Translations under genes and position numbers: made by a program
Origin: Paraburkholderia sacchari
GTDB lineage: Bacteria > Pseudomonadota > Gammaproteobacteria > Burkholderiales > Burkholderiaceae
Assembly: GCF_000785435.2 (NCBI RefSeq)
Contig: NZ_JTDB02000002.1
Span: 747,663-811,662, forward strand
DNA length: 64,000 bases
Direction of reading: 5' to 3'
Shown: piece after piece, positions 37,207 to 44,720 of the stretch
Position numbering within the stretch: the first letter of the stretch is position 1
Layout: every line of letters begins with the position of its first letter
Notes under the pieces: generated by a model
What the model saw: the letters and a program-made list of their open reading frames with translations, nothing else
What the model was told of the DNA's origin: nothing
Databases searched by the model: none

Positions 37207-39108
37207 ATGGCAGTGAATCAAAGCGGCGCGGCCGGTGACGCGATCTTCGCGCTGCTCGACGATGGCGACTCCACGGCGGCGAGCCGTTCGAGCCGCCTGT
37301 ACACGGGGTTCGTGCGCGAGATCGCATGCGAGCGCGCGGCGGATCTCGACGCGGCGTGCCGCGAAGTCAATGCAGCATTGAGCGCAGGAGCGGGCGAGGC
37401 CCTTCATGCGCTTGTGCTCGGCGACTACGAATTCGGGCGCGCGCTCGAATTCGCGAAGCACGATGTCTCATCCAGCGAAACGCAGCACGGCCACGCCGCG
37501 CTGCGTTTTTTATTGTTCGCGCGCTGCGAGCGTTTCTCGCGCGAGGAGGCCGACGCGTGGCTCGCCGCGCGTGAGGGCAACGCGGCCCCCGCGCCGGCAG
37601 GCATTGCCGGCGTGACGATGGGCGTCGGGCGCGAGCGCTTCGAGCACGACATCGGCGCGGTGCAGGACGCATTGCGTATCGGCGACTCGTATCAGATCAA
37701 CTACACGTACCGGTTGGGTTTCGAGGCGTTCGGCGCGCCGGTGGCGTTGTACCGGCGTTTGCGCGAGCGTCAGCGCGTGCGTTATGGCGCGCTCATCGCG
37801 TTGCCTGGCGATCGCTGGGTGCTCTCGTGCTCGCCGGAGCTGTTCGTCGAGAAGCACGGCGAAACGTTGCGCGCGAGGCCGATGAAAGGCACCACCGCGC
37901 GTCGTGCCGATGTGGCCGAGGATGCCGCTGCCGCGCAATTCCTCGCAAACGACCCCAAGAATCGCGCCGAAAACGTGATGATCGTCGACTTGCTGCGCAA
38001 CGACGTGTCGCGCGTCGCGCAGACAGGTTCGGTGCGCGTGCCCGCGCTCTTCAGCGTGGAGCCGTATGCCTCGGTCTGGCAGATGACCTCCACGGTGGAG
38101 GCGAAACTGCGCCCCGGCACGACCTTCGCCGACGCAATGCGAGCACTGTTCCCCTGCGGCTCGATCACGGGCGCGCCCAAGCACCGCACGATGGAGTTGA
38201 TCGAGGCGCTCGAGCATGGCCCGCGCGGGCTCTACACGGGCACCATCGGCTGGCTGGACGCGCCAGGCGTTGGCGAGGTCTGCGGCGATTTCTGCCTCTC
38301 GGTCGTGATCCGCACGCTCACGCTCGACGCGCCCAGCAATGGCGATGGCGCAATGCGGCGCGGCGAGATGGGTGTGGGCGCGGGCATCGTGCTGGACAGC
38401 GTGGCCGCCGACGAATACGAGGAGTGCCGATTGAAAGCGCGTTTTCTCACCGAGGCCGACCCCGGCATCGAACTCTTCGAAACGATGTACGCGACGCGTG
38501 CCCAGGGCGTGCGTCACGTCGAGCGCCATCTCGCACGGCTTGCGTCGGGCGCGGCGTGGTTGGGCTTTCCGTGCGATGTGGAAGCACTGCGCGGGCGTCT
38601 CGCCGACGCATGCGCCGCGCTTGCGGAAGGGAACGCGCCGCATCGCCTGCGGCTCGCGCTCGGCAAGAGCGGCGTGGCAACGCTGACCAGCGCGCCGCTT
38701 GCGCCGCTCGCACACGACACCGTTGGCGTGCTGCTCGCGCCGGATCACGGCTTCGCGCCCGTCGCGTCAGGCGATGCGTTGCTGCTGCGCAAGTCGACGC
38801 GTCGCGCCGAATTCGACCGCGCATGGCGCGAGGCCGAAGCGCAGGGCGGCTTCGACATGCTGTTCTTCAACGAACGCGACGAGCTGACCGAAGGCGGGCG
38901 CTCGAACGTGTTCGTGAAGCGCGATGGGCAGTGGTGGACGCCGCCGCTGGCGTCGGGGCTGCTGCCTGGCGTAATGCGAGGCGTGCTGCTCGACGATGCG
39001 GCGTTCGGGGCGCGCGAGCGCGTGCTCACGCGCGAGGACGTGCTGAACGCCGAGGCGCTCATGCTCACCAATGCGTTGCGCGGGGCCGTGGCCGCGAGTT
39101 TGATCTGA
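37207..39108 (+). CDS. Fused aminodeoxychorismate synthase component I and 4-amino-4-deoxychorismate lyase
   Basis: This 633-residue fusion carries out two steps of p-aminobenzoate synthesis for folate. Residues 1 to about 415 are a PabB/TrpE-type chorismate-using domain: PMKGT (225-229) contains K227, the PabB-type Lys where TrpE has Ala; CGSITGAPKHRTMELI and EMGVGAGIVLDS complete the active site. From about 421 (LFETMYATRAQG) to the end is a class IV PLP lyase domain (PabC) with the likely PLP lysine in RKSTRRAEFD (K529) and TEGGRSNVF. The glutamine amidotransferase PabA is not in the window. PabB-PabC fusions are known in several proteobacteria. The gene follows dnaJ closely and precedes the ccdAB pair. 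Confidence 0.93.
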   Translation: MAVNQSGAAGDAIFALLDDGDSTAASRSSRLYTGFVREIACERAADLDAACREVNAALSAGAGEALHALVLGDYEFGRALEFAKHDVSSSETQHGHAALRFLLFARCERFSREEADAWLAAREGNAAPAPAGIAGVTMGVGRERFEHDIGAVQDALRIGDSYQINYTYRLGFEAFGAPVALYRRLRERQRVRYGALIALPGDRWVLSCSPELFVEKHGETLRARPMKGTTARRADVAEDAAAAQFLANDPKNRAENVMIVDLLRNDVSRVAQTGSVRVPALFSVEPYASVWQMTSTVEAKLRPGTTFADAMRALFPCGSITGAPKHRTMELIEALEHGPRGLYTGTIGWLDAPGVGEVCGDFCLSVVIRTLTLDAPSNGDGAMRRGEMGVGAGIVLDSVAADEYEECRLKARFLTEADPGIELFETMYATRAQGVRHVERHLARLASGAAWLGFPCDVEALRGRLADACAALAEGNAPHRLRLALGKSGVATLTSAPLAPLAHDTVGVLLAPDHGFAPVASGDALLLRKSTRRAEFDRAWREAEAQGGFDMLFFNERDELTEGGRSNVFVKRDGQWWTPPLASGLLPGVMRGVLLDDAAFGARERVLTREDVLNAEALMLTNALRGAVAASLI

Positions 39109-39288
39109 TAACGTATGCCCAAGCGCATCGGCGTGGCCGACGCGAACGGTCGGACACTGCCGTAGAGCGTCGCAGATGCTGCGACTGGAGACTGCGCGGC
39201 AAAGGCGCGTTGCCAGCTATGGCGACACAGGAGCGGCTCGCTCCCGAGCCACAGGTCGTGCGACCGGCCTATGCACACGCCACTGTCA

Positions 39289-39331
39289 GTGCATGTACAT
39301 CGTCAAAGTGCATCCGGGATGTGCATTGACA
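39289..39331 (+). promoter_or_regulatory. GTGCAT repeats and TTGACA upstream of ccdAB, candidate autoregulatory operator
   Basis: GTGCAT occurs three times (39289, 39308, 39321), the first running into ATGTACAT, itself a palindrome, and the last overlapping TTGACA (39326-39331). The cluster lies 60-105 bases before ccdA. CcdAB complexes repress their own promoter by binding several adjacent sites, so this is the best operator candidate. I found no good -10 at 17 bases after TTGACA, so the promoter call is weak. Confidence 0.4.
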
Positions 39332-39393
39332 ATGTTGCCCGGCGCTCCAGTTCGTGGCACCATGATCGTGAAACTTTCACCGGGAGCCCGAAC

Positions 39394-39636
39394 ATGTCTG
39401 TCACCTACGCCCCCCTGCCCAAAAAATCCGCCAACGTGTCGATAGCCGAAAGTCTGCTGGCCGAAGCCAGGCAGCTTGGCCTGAACGTGTCCCAGGCGGC
39501 GGAGGCCGGGCTCGCGAAAGCCGTCTCCGATAAGCGTGCCGAGGTGTGGCTGAACGAGAACGCGGAAGCGATCGCGTGTTACAACGACTATATCGAGAGG
39601 AATGGGTTGCCGCTCGACGAGTTCAGGATGTTCTGA
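39394..39636 (+). CDS. ccdA: CcdA-family antitoxin
   Basis: The 80-residue protein neutralises the CcdB toxin and, with it, represses the operon. The N-terminal part is a short ribbon-helix-helix DNA-binding domain (KKSANVSIAESLLAEARQLG and NVSQAAEAGLAKAV, about 10-45). The C-terminal part (AEVWLNENAEAIACYNDYIE and ending LPLDEFRMF) is the flexible toxin-binding tail typical of CcdA. GGGAG (39382-39386) precedes the ATG at 39394. The stop overlaps the ccdB start by one base (TGATG), giving translational coupling. It is inserted between pabBC and panB, both core genes. tldD, whose product degrades CcdA in E. coli, is also in this window. Confidence 0.9.
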   Translation: MSVTYAPLPKKSANVSIAESLLAEARQLGLNVSQAAEAGLAKAVSDKRAEVWLNENAEAIACYNDYIERNGLPLDEFRMF

Positions 39637-39935
39637 TGGAGCGCTTCACGATCTATCCACATCCCACGAAGCGGTGGTACCTGCTGAACGTGCAGGCCGA
39701 TACGATGGGCCACCTCGACTCCCGGGTCGTGATCCCGCTGTTGCCGCTGGCCGAGTTGCCCAAGCCTGCGACCCGGCTCAATCCGGTGGTCGATATTGAC
39801 GGCGAGCAGTATGTGATGCTGACTCAGTCGATGGGCGCCGTGTCCGTCAAGCTGCTGAAGCAACCTGTCGGCAGTCTCGCTGACCGGTACGACGAAATCG
39901 TCGCCGCGATTGATCTGCTGTTACAAGGCTTCTGA
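39636..39935 (+). CDS. ccdB: CcdB-family toxin, C-terminal Trp absent
   Basis: CcdB poisons DNA gyrase by trapping the GyrA-DNA complex. The 99-residue product aligns along its length with the F-plasmid protein: MERFTIYPHPTKRWYLLNVQ at the start, SRVVIPLLPLAELP, LNPVVDIDGEQYVMLTQ and MGAVSVKLLKQPVGSLADR. The last residues are IDLLLQGF where the F protein ends in Trp-Gly-Ile, residues needed for gyrase poisoning. Here the Trp position is Gln, Gly is kept and Ile is Phe. Many chromosomal CcdB homologues vary here, so toxicity cannot be assumed. The gene is intact and coupled to ccdA by a one-base overlap. Confidence 0.88.
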   Translation: MERFTIYPHPTKRWYLLNVQADTMGHLDSRVVIPLLPLAELPKPATRLNPVVDIDGEQYVMLTQSMGAVSVKLLKQPVGSLADRYDEIVAAIDLLLQGF

Positions 39936-40211
39936 TCAGCTGAAACCACGCTCGCCGTGCTCTCGATTTTCGATGGGGCCGGCGGGTTTTCTTTTGCTGA
40001 GCGCATTTCAATGGCTTGGCGAGCCAAGTGCGCCAAATCTGTAGCACGCACCGCCCATTCCTCTATCGCGCCTTCGGTTGCCGTTCGCCAGTTGCACAAA
40101 AGTGGTAAGCGAGCACAAAAACAGCGCGTCCCGCAAGGAACGCGCTGTTTTGCATTGTGCGCCGATGCCATTTCAGCCGGCCATCGCCCGCTGCGGATCG
40201 GAAAACACCCA
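39936..40211. other. Spacer between ccdB and panB
   Basis: These 276 bases contain no gene I can support. They hold a CTTGGC/GCCAAG inverted pair near 40013-40026 and the panB terminator (40115-40153). Base composition is less GC-rich than the coding DNA on either side of the ccdAB pair, as is the 285-base stretch before ccdA (39109-39393), which includes a GTCGCAG/CTGCGAC hairpin at 39169-39185. Confidence 0.4.
40115..40153 (-). terminator. Terminator downstream of panB
   Basis: On the plus strand AAACAGCGCGT (40119-40129) and ACGCGCTGTTT (40140-40150) are exact complements around 10 bases, preceded by an A-run. Read leftward it is a stem followed by TTTTT and lies about 60 bases past the panB stop. 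It ends the folK-dNK-panB transcript. Confidence 0.82.
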
Positions 40212-41027
40212 TCAGAACGTGTGCTCTGGCCCCGGGAACGTACCTTCCTTCACGGCGCTCACATACGCGCGCACCGCAGATTCGATATCGGGCTGTCCCG
40301 CCATAAAGTCCTTCACGAAGCGCGGACGCTTGCCGGGGAAAATGCCGAGCATGTCGTGCAGCACGAGCACCTGGCCCGAGCAGTTGAGGCCTGCGCCAAT
40401 GCCGATGGTCGGGATGCGCAACTGCTTCGTGACTTGCGCGCCGAGCGTCGCCGGCACCGCCTCGATCACCACGAGTTGCGCGCCCGCGGCTTCGAGCGCG
40501 AGCGCGTCGCGCACGAGCTGCACGGCGGCCGCGTCGGTCTTGCCTTGCACCTTGAAGCCGCCGAACGCATGCACCGATTGCGGCGTGAGGCCGATGTGCG
40601 CGCACACCGGCACTGCGCGCTCGACCAGCATTTTCACCGTGGGCGCGAGCCACTCGCCGCCCTCGATCTTCACCATCTGCGCGCCCGCGCGCATGAGCTT
40701 CACCGAATTCGCGAAGGCGTCCTCGGGCGTGCCGAACGTGCCGAACGGCAGATCGGCGATGATCAGCGCCTTCGGTTGCGCGCGCGCGACGCAGGCCGTG
40801 TGATAGGCGATGTCGTCGATGGTGACGGGCAGCGTCGTGGTGTGGCCCTGGAGCACATTGCCGAGCGAGTCGCCGATCAGCACCGTGTCAACGCCCGCGC
40901 GGTCGCACAGCGCCGAGAAGCTCGCGTCGTAGCACGTGAGCATCGAAATCTTCTCACCGGCGTCGCGCATTGCCTGGAGCTTGGGCACGGTAACCGCGCT
41001 GCGGCTCGTTTCCTGCAGGTAAGTCAT
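40212..41027 (-). CDS. panB: 3-methyl-2-oxobutanoate hydroxymethyltransferase PanB
   Basis: PanB makes ketopantoate from 2-oxoisovalerate and methylene-tetrahydrofolate, the first committed step to pantothenate and CoA. At 271 residues it is standard length. Characteristic blocks are [74 protein letters not shown] (with the catalytic Glu) and [21 protein letters not shown]. It is the last gene of a leftward run with folK and a deoxynucleoside-kinase-like gene, 42 bases after the latter, and ends before a clear terminator. The link with folate genes is logical because PanB consumes methylene-tetrahydrofolate. Confidence 0.96.
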   Translation of the reverse strand: MTYLQETSRSAVTVPKLQAMRDAGEKISMLTCYDASFSALCDRAGVDTVLIGDSLGNVLQGHTTTLPVTIDDIAYHTACVARAQPKALIIADLPFGTFGTPEDAFANSVKLMRAGAQMVKIEGGEWLAPTVKMLVERAVPVCAHIGLTPQSVHAFGGFKVQGKTDAAAVQLVRDALALEAAGAQLVVIEAVPATLGAQVTKQLRIPTIGIGAGLNCSGQVLVLHDMLGIFPGKRPRFVKDFMAGQPDIESAVRAYVSAVKEGTFPGPEHTF

Positions 41028-41069
41028 GGGGAATCCGTTAGGGAAAGGGAATGCCGGACGGCGCGCCGC

Positions 41070-41753
41070 TCACAGCGTCGCGCCCTTGACGAACGATTCC
41101 TTGCGGCCGCGCATCGATTCGATACGCTCGACGATCAGCGCAAGGTCCGCGTCGGAGTCGAGCGGGTTCAGATTCTCGACGCCCACGGTCAGCACCGGCG
41201 CACGGTCGTAATGATAGAAAAATTCGTTGTAGCTGTCGCACAGCGCCCGCAGGAAAGTGTCGGAGATGTGCTGCTCCGCCGCCACCGCGCGCTTCTGGAT
41301 GCGCGCATAGAGCGCTTCGGGGCTCGCCTGCAGATACACCACGAGGTCGGGCGGCGGCGACGCCACGCGCAGACGCGCGGCGAGCGCCTGAAAAAGCTGC
41401 AGCTCTTCTTCGGAGAGCGTCAGGCGCGCGAACAGGTCGTTGCGTTCGGCAAGGAAATTCGTCACGAGCGGGGTGCCGGCGGCAAGCTGCGCTGCCACTT
41501 GCCGTGAGAGATGCTCGCGCTGCAGCGCCACTGCGAGTTGCGCGGCCAGCGCGTGGCGCGATGTGTCGCGGTAGAAGCGCTCGAGAAACGGGTTGTCCGC
41601 GCGCGAGCCGAGCAGCGTCTGCATCGACCAGCGCTCGGCCAGTCGCGTTGCGAGCGGCGTCTTGCCCGAGCCGATCGGCCCTTCGATCGCGATGTACTGG
41701 AGCGCGGCCGGACGCGCGGCTACGGTGGTGGCGAAAGAAAGTGGCGTGCTCAT
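41070..41753 (-). CDS. Deoxynucleoside kinase family protein, possibly inactive
   Basis: Family members phosphorylate deoxynucleosides for salvage. The 227-residue product has a good P-loop, EGPIGSGKT (24-32), and the DNPFLERFYRD segment (53-63) of bacterial dGK/dNK proteins, plus FFYHYDRAPVLTVGVENLN near the end. Other expected positions look changed: the acidic residue usually just before the NPF block (the catalytic base region) is in LLGSRADNPF, where Gly and Ser occupy those places, and the usual D-(Y/F)-L-x-x-K-D-R-LFA block reads NFLAERNDLFA. The core of a paralogue with altered activity, or a decaying enzyme, would fit. It overlaps folK by four bases (ATGA), so translation is coupled. 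The family call is firm; loss of activity is inferred from memory of the family. Confidence 0.8.
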   Translation of the reverse strand: MSTPLSFATTVAARPAALQYIAIEGPIGSGKTPLATRLAERWSMQTLLGSRADNPFLERFYRDTSRHALAAQLAVALQREHLSRQVAAQLAAGTPLVTNFLAERNDLFARLTLSEEELQLFQALAARLRVASPPPDLVVYLQASPEALYARIQKRAVAAEQHISDTFLRALCDSYNEFFYHYDRAPVLTVGVENLNPLDSDADLALIVERIESMRGRKESFVKGATL

Positions 41754-42343
41754 CGGCAGGTGCCCTTCGATCGCGGCGTGTTATCCGTGGAGGCGGCGGA
41801 GTTGTCTGAATCGCCCACACCGCCCGCGGGTTTGCCCGCTTCCGGGTCGGCGAGACACTGGCACAGCGGTTTCATTTTTTCGATGCGCTGCTCGGCGACA
41901 GCGGGCAGGAAGCTGCTGACCACGCCCAGGCCCGGAATGGCGAGCTCAGGATCGATTTCGGCGAGCGGCGCAAGCACGAACGCGCGGCCCGTCATGCGCG
42001 GATGCGGCACGATCAGGTCGGGCTCGTCGATGATCGCTTCGCCGTACAGCAGAATGTCGATGTCGAGCGTGCGCGGCGCGTTGCGAAACGGACGCTCGCG
42101 GCCGAAGTGGTGCTCGATGCGATGGCACAGGCCGAGCAGCTCGCGCACCGAAAGCAGCGTCTCGAGCTTCACGACGCAGTTGAAATAGTCGTCGCCGCCC
42201 GCGTCGATGGGCGCGGTGCGGTACAAACTCGATTTGGCGAGCACGGTGATGGTGTGCTGCTGCGCGAGACACACCACCGTGTCTTTGAGCGTCTGGCGCG
42301 CATCCCCCAGATTCGCCCCGATTCCGAGCCAGGCAACCGTCAT
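41750..42343 (-). CDS. folK: 6-hydroxymethyl-7,8-dihydropterin pyrophosphokinase FolK
   Basis: FolK transfers pyrophosphate from ATP to hydroxymethyl-dihydropterin in folate synthesis. From the ATG at 42343 it has 197 residues. WLGIGANLGDARQTL at the N-terminus, SLYRTAPIDAGGDDYFNCVV, and the signature GRERPFRNAPRTLDIDILLYG with HPRMTGRAFVLAPLAEIDP are diagnostic. A C-terminal tail of about 35 residues (Gly/Ser/Asp-rich) extends beyond the usual FolK end. Its stop codon overlaps the start of the downstream kinase gene (ATGA). It follows pcnB by 66 bases, the pcnB-folK order common to proteobacteria. Confidence 0.95.
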   Translation of the reverse strand: MTVAWLGIGANLGDARQTLKDTVVCLAQQHTITVLAKSSLYRTAPIDAGGDDYFNCVVKLETLLSVRELLGLCHRIEHHFGRERPFRNAPRTLDIDILLYGEAIIDEPDLIVPHPRMTGRAFVLAPLAEIDPELAIPGLGVVSSFLPAVAEQRIEKMKPLCQCLADPEAGKPAGGVGDSDNSAASTDNTPRSKGTCR

Positions 42344-42409
42344 GGCTTCACTTCCTGTGTTGCGCGAGCGCATTCGACATGCCCGCGCCGGGTTGCGTGC
42401 TGCATGGCT

Positions 42410-44026
42410 TCAGTCCTCGTGCGGCTCGTCGTTGCCCCCGCCGTGGGCGGATGCCGCTGCGGCGCTTTCGGCGCCCGCTACGGCTTCGCCCGTCTTGCGG
42501 TTCCTCGCGCCGCCACGGCGGCGGCGCTTGCGCGGCGCGCGTTCCTTGCTGCCGCCCTGGGCGAGCAGCGTCTCGCGTGCGGCCGGGTCGCCGCTAATGA
42601 AGTCGGTCCACCACTGGCCCACTTCGGCGTCGAGCTCGCCCGATTCGCAGCGCAACAGGAGGAAATCATACCCCGCTCTGAATCTTGGGTGTTCCAGCAG
42701 CTTGATCGCGCTGCGGCCGCGTTTTTCGAGTCGCAGTTGCAGGCCCCAGATCTCGCGCATGTCCGACGAGTAGCGGCGATGGATCGCGAGCTTTTCGGTT
42801 TGCGCGTCGATCACGTCGTCCATCGCGCGATGCAGCGCCGGCACGGGGAATTCGCCCTCGGCCGTGTATTGCTGCAGGCGCTGCTGCACGTCGTGCCACA
42901 ACAGCGTCGCGAACAGGAAGCCCGGCGAGACCGGCTTGCCCGCGCGCACGCGCGCATCGGTGTTCGAGAGCGCGAGCGTGATGAAGCGCTCGCCCTGCGG
43001 CTGCTCGAGAATCACGTCGAGCAGAGGCAAAAGGCCATGATGGAGGCCTTCCTTGCGCAGCCACTTGAGGCACTCGAGCGCGTGGCCCGAAAGCAGCAGC
43101 TTGAGCATCTCGTCGAACAGACGCGCAGCCGGCACGTTGTTGATGAGGTCCGCGAGTTCCAGGATCGGCGCGCGCGTGTGCTCTTCGATCTCGAAGCCGA
43201 GCTTCGCCGCGAAACGCACCACGCGCATCATGCGCACCGGGTCTTCGCGGTAGCGCGTGGCCGGGTCGCCAATCATGCGCAGCAGGCGCGCGCGCATGTC
43301 GGCCATGCCGTTGTGATAGTCGAGCACCGTCTGCGTGGACGGGTCGTAGTACATCGCGTTGATCGTGAAGTCGCGGCGCGTGGCGTCTTCGTGCTGCTCG
43401 CCCCAGACGTTGTCGCGCAGCACGCGGCCGCTTGCGTCCACGTGGTGGGTCTTGCGGTCGAGCTCGTCGCGGCGCATGCGCTTCGCGGGCGCCGCGTCGG
43501 CGGGCGGGGCCGCCGGGGCATCGACGAGCGCGCGGAAGGTCGAGACCTCGATGATCTCCTGGCCGAACTGCACGTGCACGATCTGGAAGCGCCGGCCAAT
43601 GATGCGGGCGCGGCGGAACAGCTTCTGCACCTGGTCGGGCGTGGCGTCGGTGGCCACGTCGAAGTCCTTGGGCGCGACGCCGAGCAGCAGGTCGCGCACC
43701 GCGCCGCCCACGATGAACGCGCGAAAGCCCGCTTGCTGCAGGCCGTCGGTCACGCGCACGGCGTTGCGCGAGATCAGCGAGGGATCGATGCCGTGGATGT
43801 CGGCGGAGAGGACGACCGGCGTGGCCGGGTCGCCAGCGCCCTGGCCCGCGCGGGGCTTGGCGGCTTTCTTCGCGGTGACTGTCTTGCGGCGCGGGCGCGC
43901 GGTTGCCTCGCCTGTGGCATCGCCTTCATGCGGCGCGGCGGCCAATGCTGTGTCGCCGGCCGGGGCGCCTTGGGTCGCGGAGGCGTCGTCCTGGCCAAAC
44001 AGTTTGCGGATGAATTTCTTGATCAC
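42410..44026 (-). CDS. pcnB: Poly(A) polymerase I PcnB
   Basis: PcnB adds 3' poly(A) tails that speed mRNA and sRNA decay. From a GTG start at 44026 the product has 538 residues. A basic, Ala-rich N-terminal stretch (about 12-70) precedes the nucleotidyltransferase head: FIVGGAVRDLLLG (104-116) and KDFDVATDATPD with the metal-binding D121 and D123. RRDFTINAMYYDP and RYREDPVRMMRVVRFAAKLG follow. The C-terminal tail is Arg/Lys-rich (PRKRRRRGGARN), as in PcnB proteins that bind RNA. The GTG start overlaps the stop of the HAD gene (GTGA), giving coupling. Confidence 0.95.
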   Translation of the reverse strand: MIKKFIRKLFGQDDASATQGAPAGDTALAAAPHEGDATGEATARPRRKTVTAKKAAKPRAGQGAGDPATPVVLSADIHGIDPSLISRNAVRVTDGLQQAGFRAFIVGGAVRDLLLGVAPKDFDVATDATPDQVQKLFRRARIIGRRFQIVHVQFGQEIIEVSTFRALVDAPAAPPADAAPAKRMRRDELDRKTHHVDASGRVLRDNVWGEQHEDATRRDFTINAMYYDPSTQTVLDYHNGMADMRARLLRMIGDPATRYREDPVRMMRVVRFAAKLGFEIEEHTRAPILELADLINNVPAARLFDEMLKLLLSGHALECLKWLRKEGLHHGLLPLLDVILEQPQGERFITLALSNTDARVRAGKPVSPGFLFATLLWHDVQQRLQQYTAEGEFPVPALHRAMDDVIDAQTEKLAIHRRYSSDMREIWGLQLRLEKRGRSAIKLLEHPRFRAGYDFLLLRCESGELDAEVGQWWTDFISGDPAARETLLAQGGSKERAPRKRRRRGGARNRKTGEAVAGAESAAAASAHGGGNDEPHED

Positions 44027-44709
44027 GATGCCTGGAACAAATCGAGGATGCGCCAGCCTGCTTGTTGCGCATGCGCGCGCAGGGTGTCGTCGGGGTTGGT
44101 CGCGATCGGGTCGGTGACTTTTTCGAGCAGCGGAATGTCGTTGTGCGAGTCGCTATAGAAGTAGCTGCGCTCGAAGTCGGACCAGCGCTTGCCAAGCGAG
44201 GCCAGCCAGGTTTCGACGCGCACGATCTTGCCTTCGCGGTAGCTCGGAGTGCCGGTCGGGCGGCCGGTGAAGGCCGACGCCGGATGGCCGTCCACGGTTT
44301 CGACTTCGCAGGCGATCAGCTTGTCCACGCCGAACACCCCGGCGATGGGCGCCGTGATGAATTCGTTGGTGGCCGTGACCACGCAGCAGAGGTCGCCCGC
44401 TTCCTTGTGCTGTTTCACGAGTTCTAGCGCGGCCGGCACGATGGTCGGGCTGATCACCTCGTGCATGTACTGGTCGTGCCATTCCTTCAATTGCGCGCGC
44501 GAATACTTCGCGAGCGGCGTGAGCATGGCGAGCAGGTACGCGTGGATGTCGAGCTTGCCGGCCTTGTAGTCGGCGTAGAAGCGCTCGTTCTGCTCCGCGA
44601 AGCGTTCGGCGTCGACGATGCCGAGCTTCACCATGAAGCGGCCCCATTCGTAGTCGCTGTCGGTGGGGATCAGCGTGTGATCGAGATCAAAAAGTGCGAG
44701 ATTAGCCAT
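44023..44709 (-). CDS. HAD-family phosphatase (SerB-like, subfamily IB)
   Basis: This cytoplasmic haloacid-dehalogenase hydrolase of 228 residues sits between hda and pcnB, as in many beta- and gammaproteobacteria. The motif I aspartates are in LFDLDHTLIPTD (D8 and D10), motif II is VVTATN, and motif III/IV is YFYSDSHNDIPLL with the metal-binding Asp residues. The helical cap after motif I is of the C1 type seen in SerB-like and HisB-like subfamily IB members. The substrate is unknown; phosphoserine or histidinol phosphate are guesses from related proteins. It lies 11 bases after hda and overlaps pcnB by four bases. Confidence 0.88.
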   Translation of the reverse strand: MANLALFDLDHTLIPTDSDYEWGRFMVKLGIVDAERFAEQNERFYADYKAGKLDIHAYLLAMLTPLAKYSRAQLKEWHDQYMHEVISPTIVPAALELVKQHKEAGDLCCVVTATNEFITAPIAGVFGVDKLIACEVETVDGHPASAFTGRPTGTPSYREGKIVRVETWLASLGKRWSDFERSYFYSDSHNDIPLLEKVTDPIATNPDDTLRAHAQQAGWRILDLFQAS

Positions 44710-44720
44710 GGGCGCTCATT

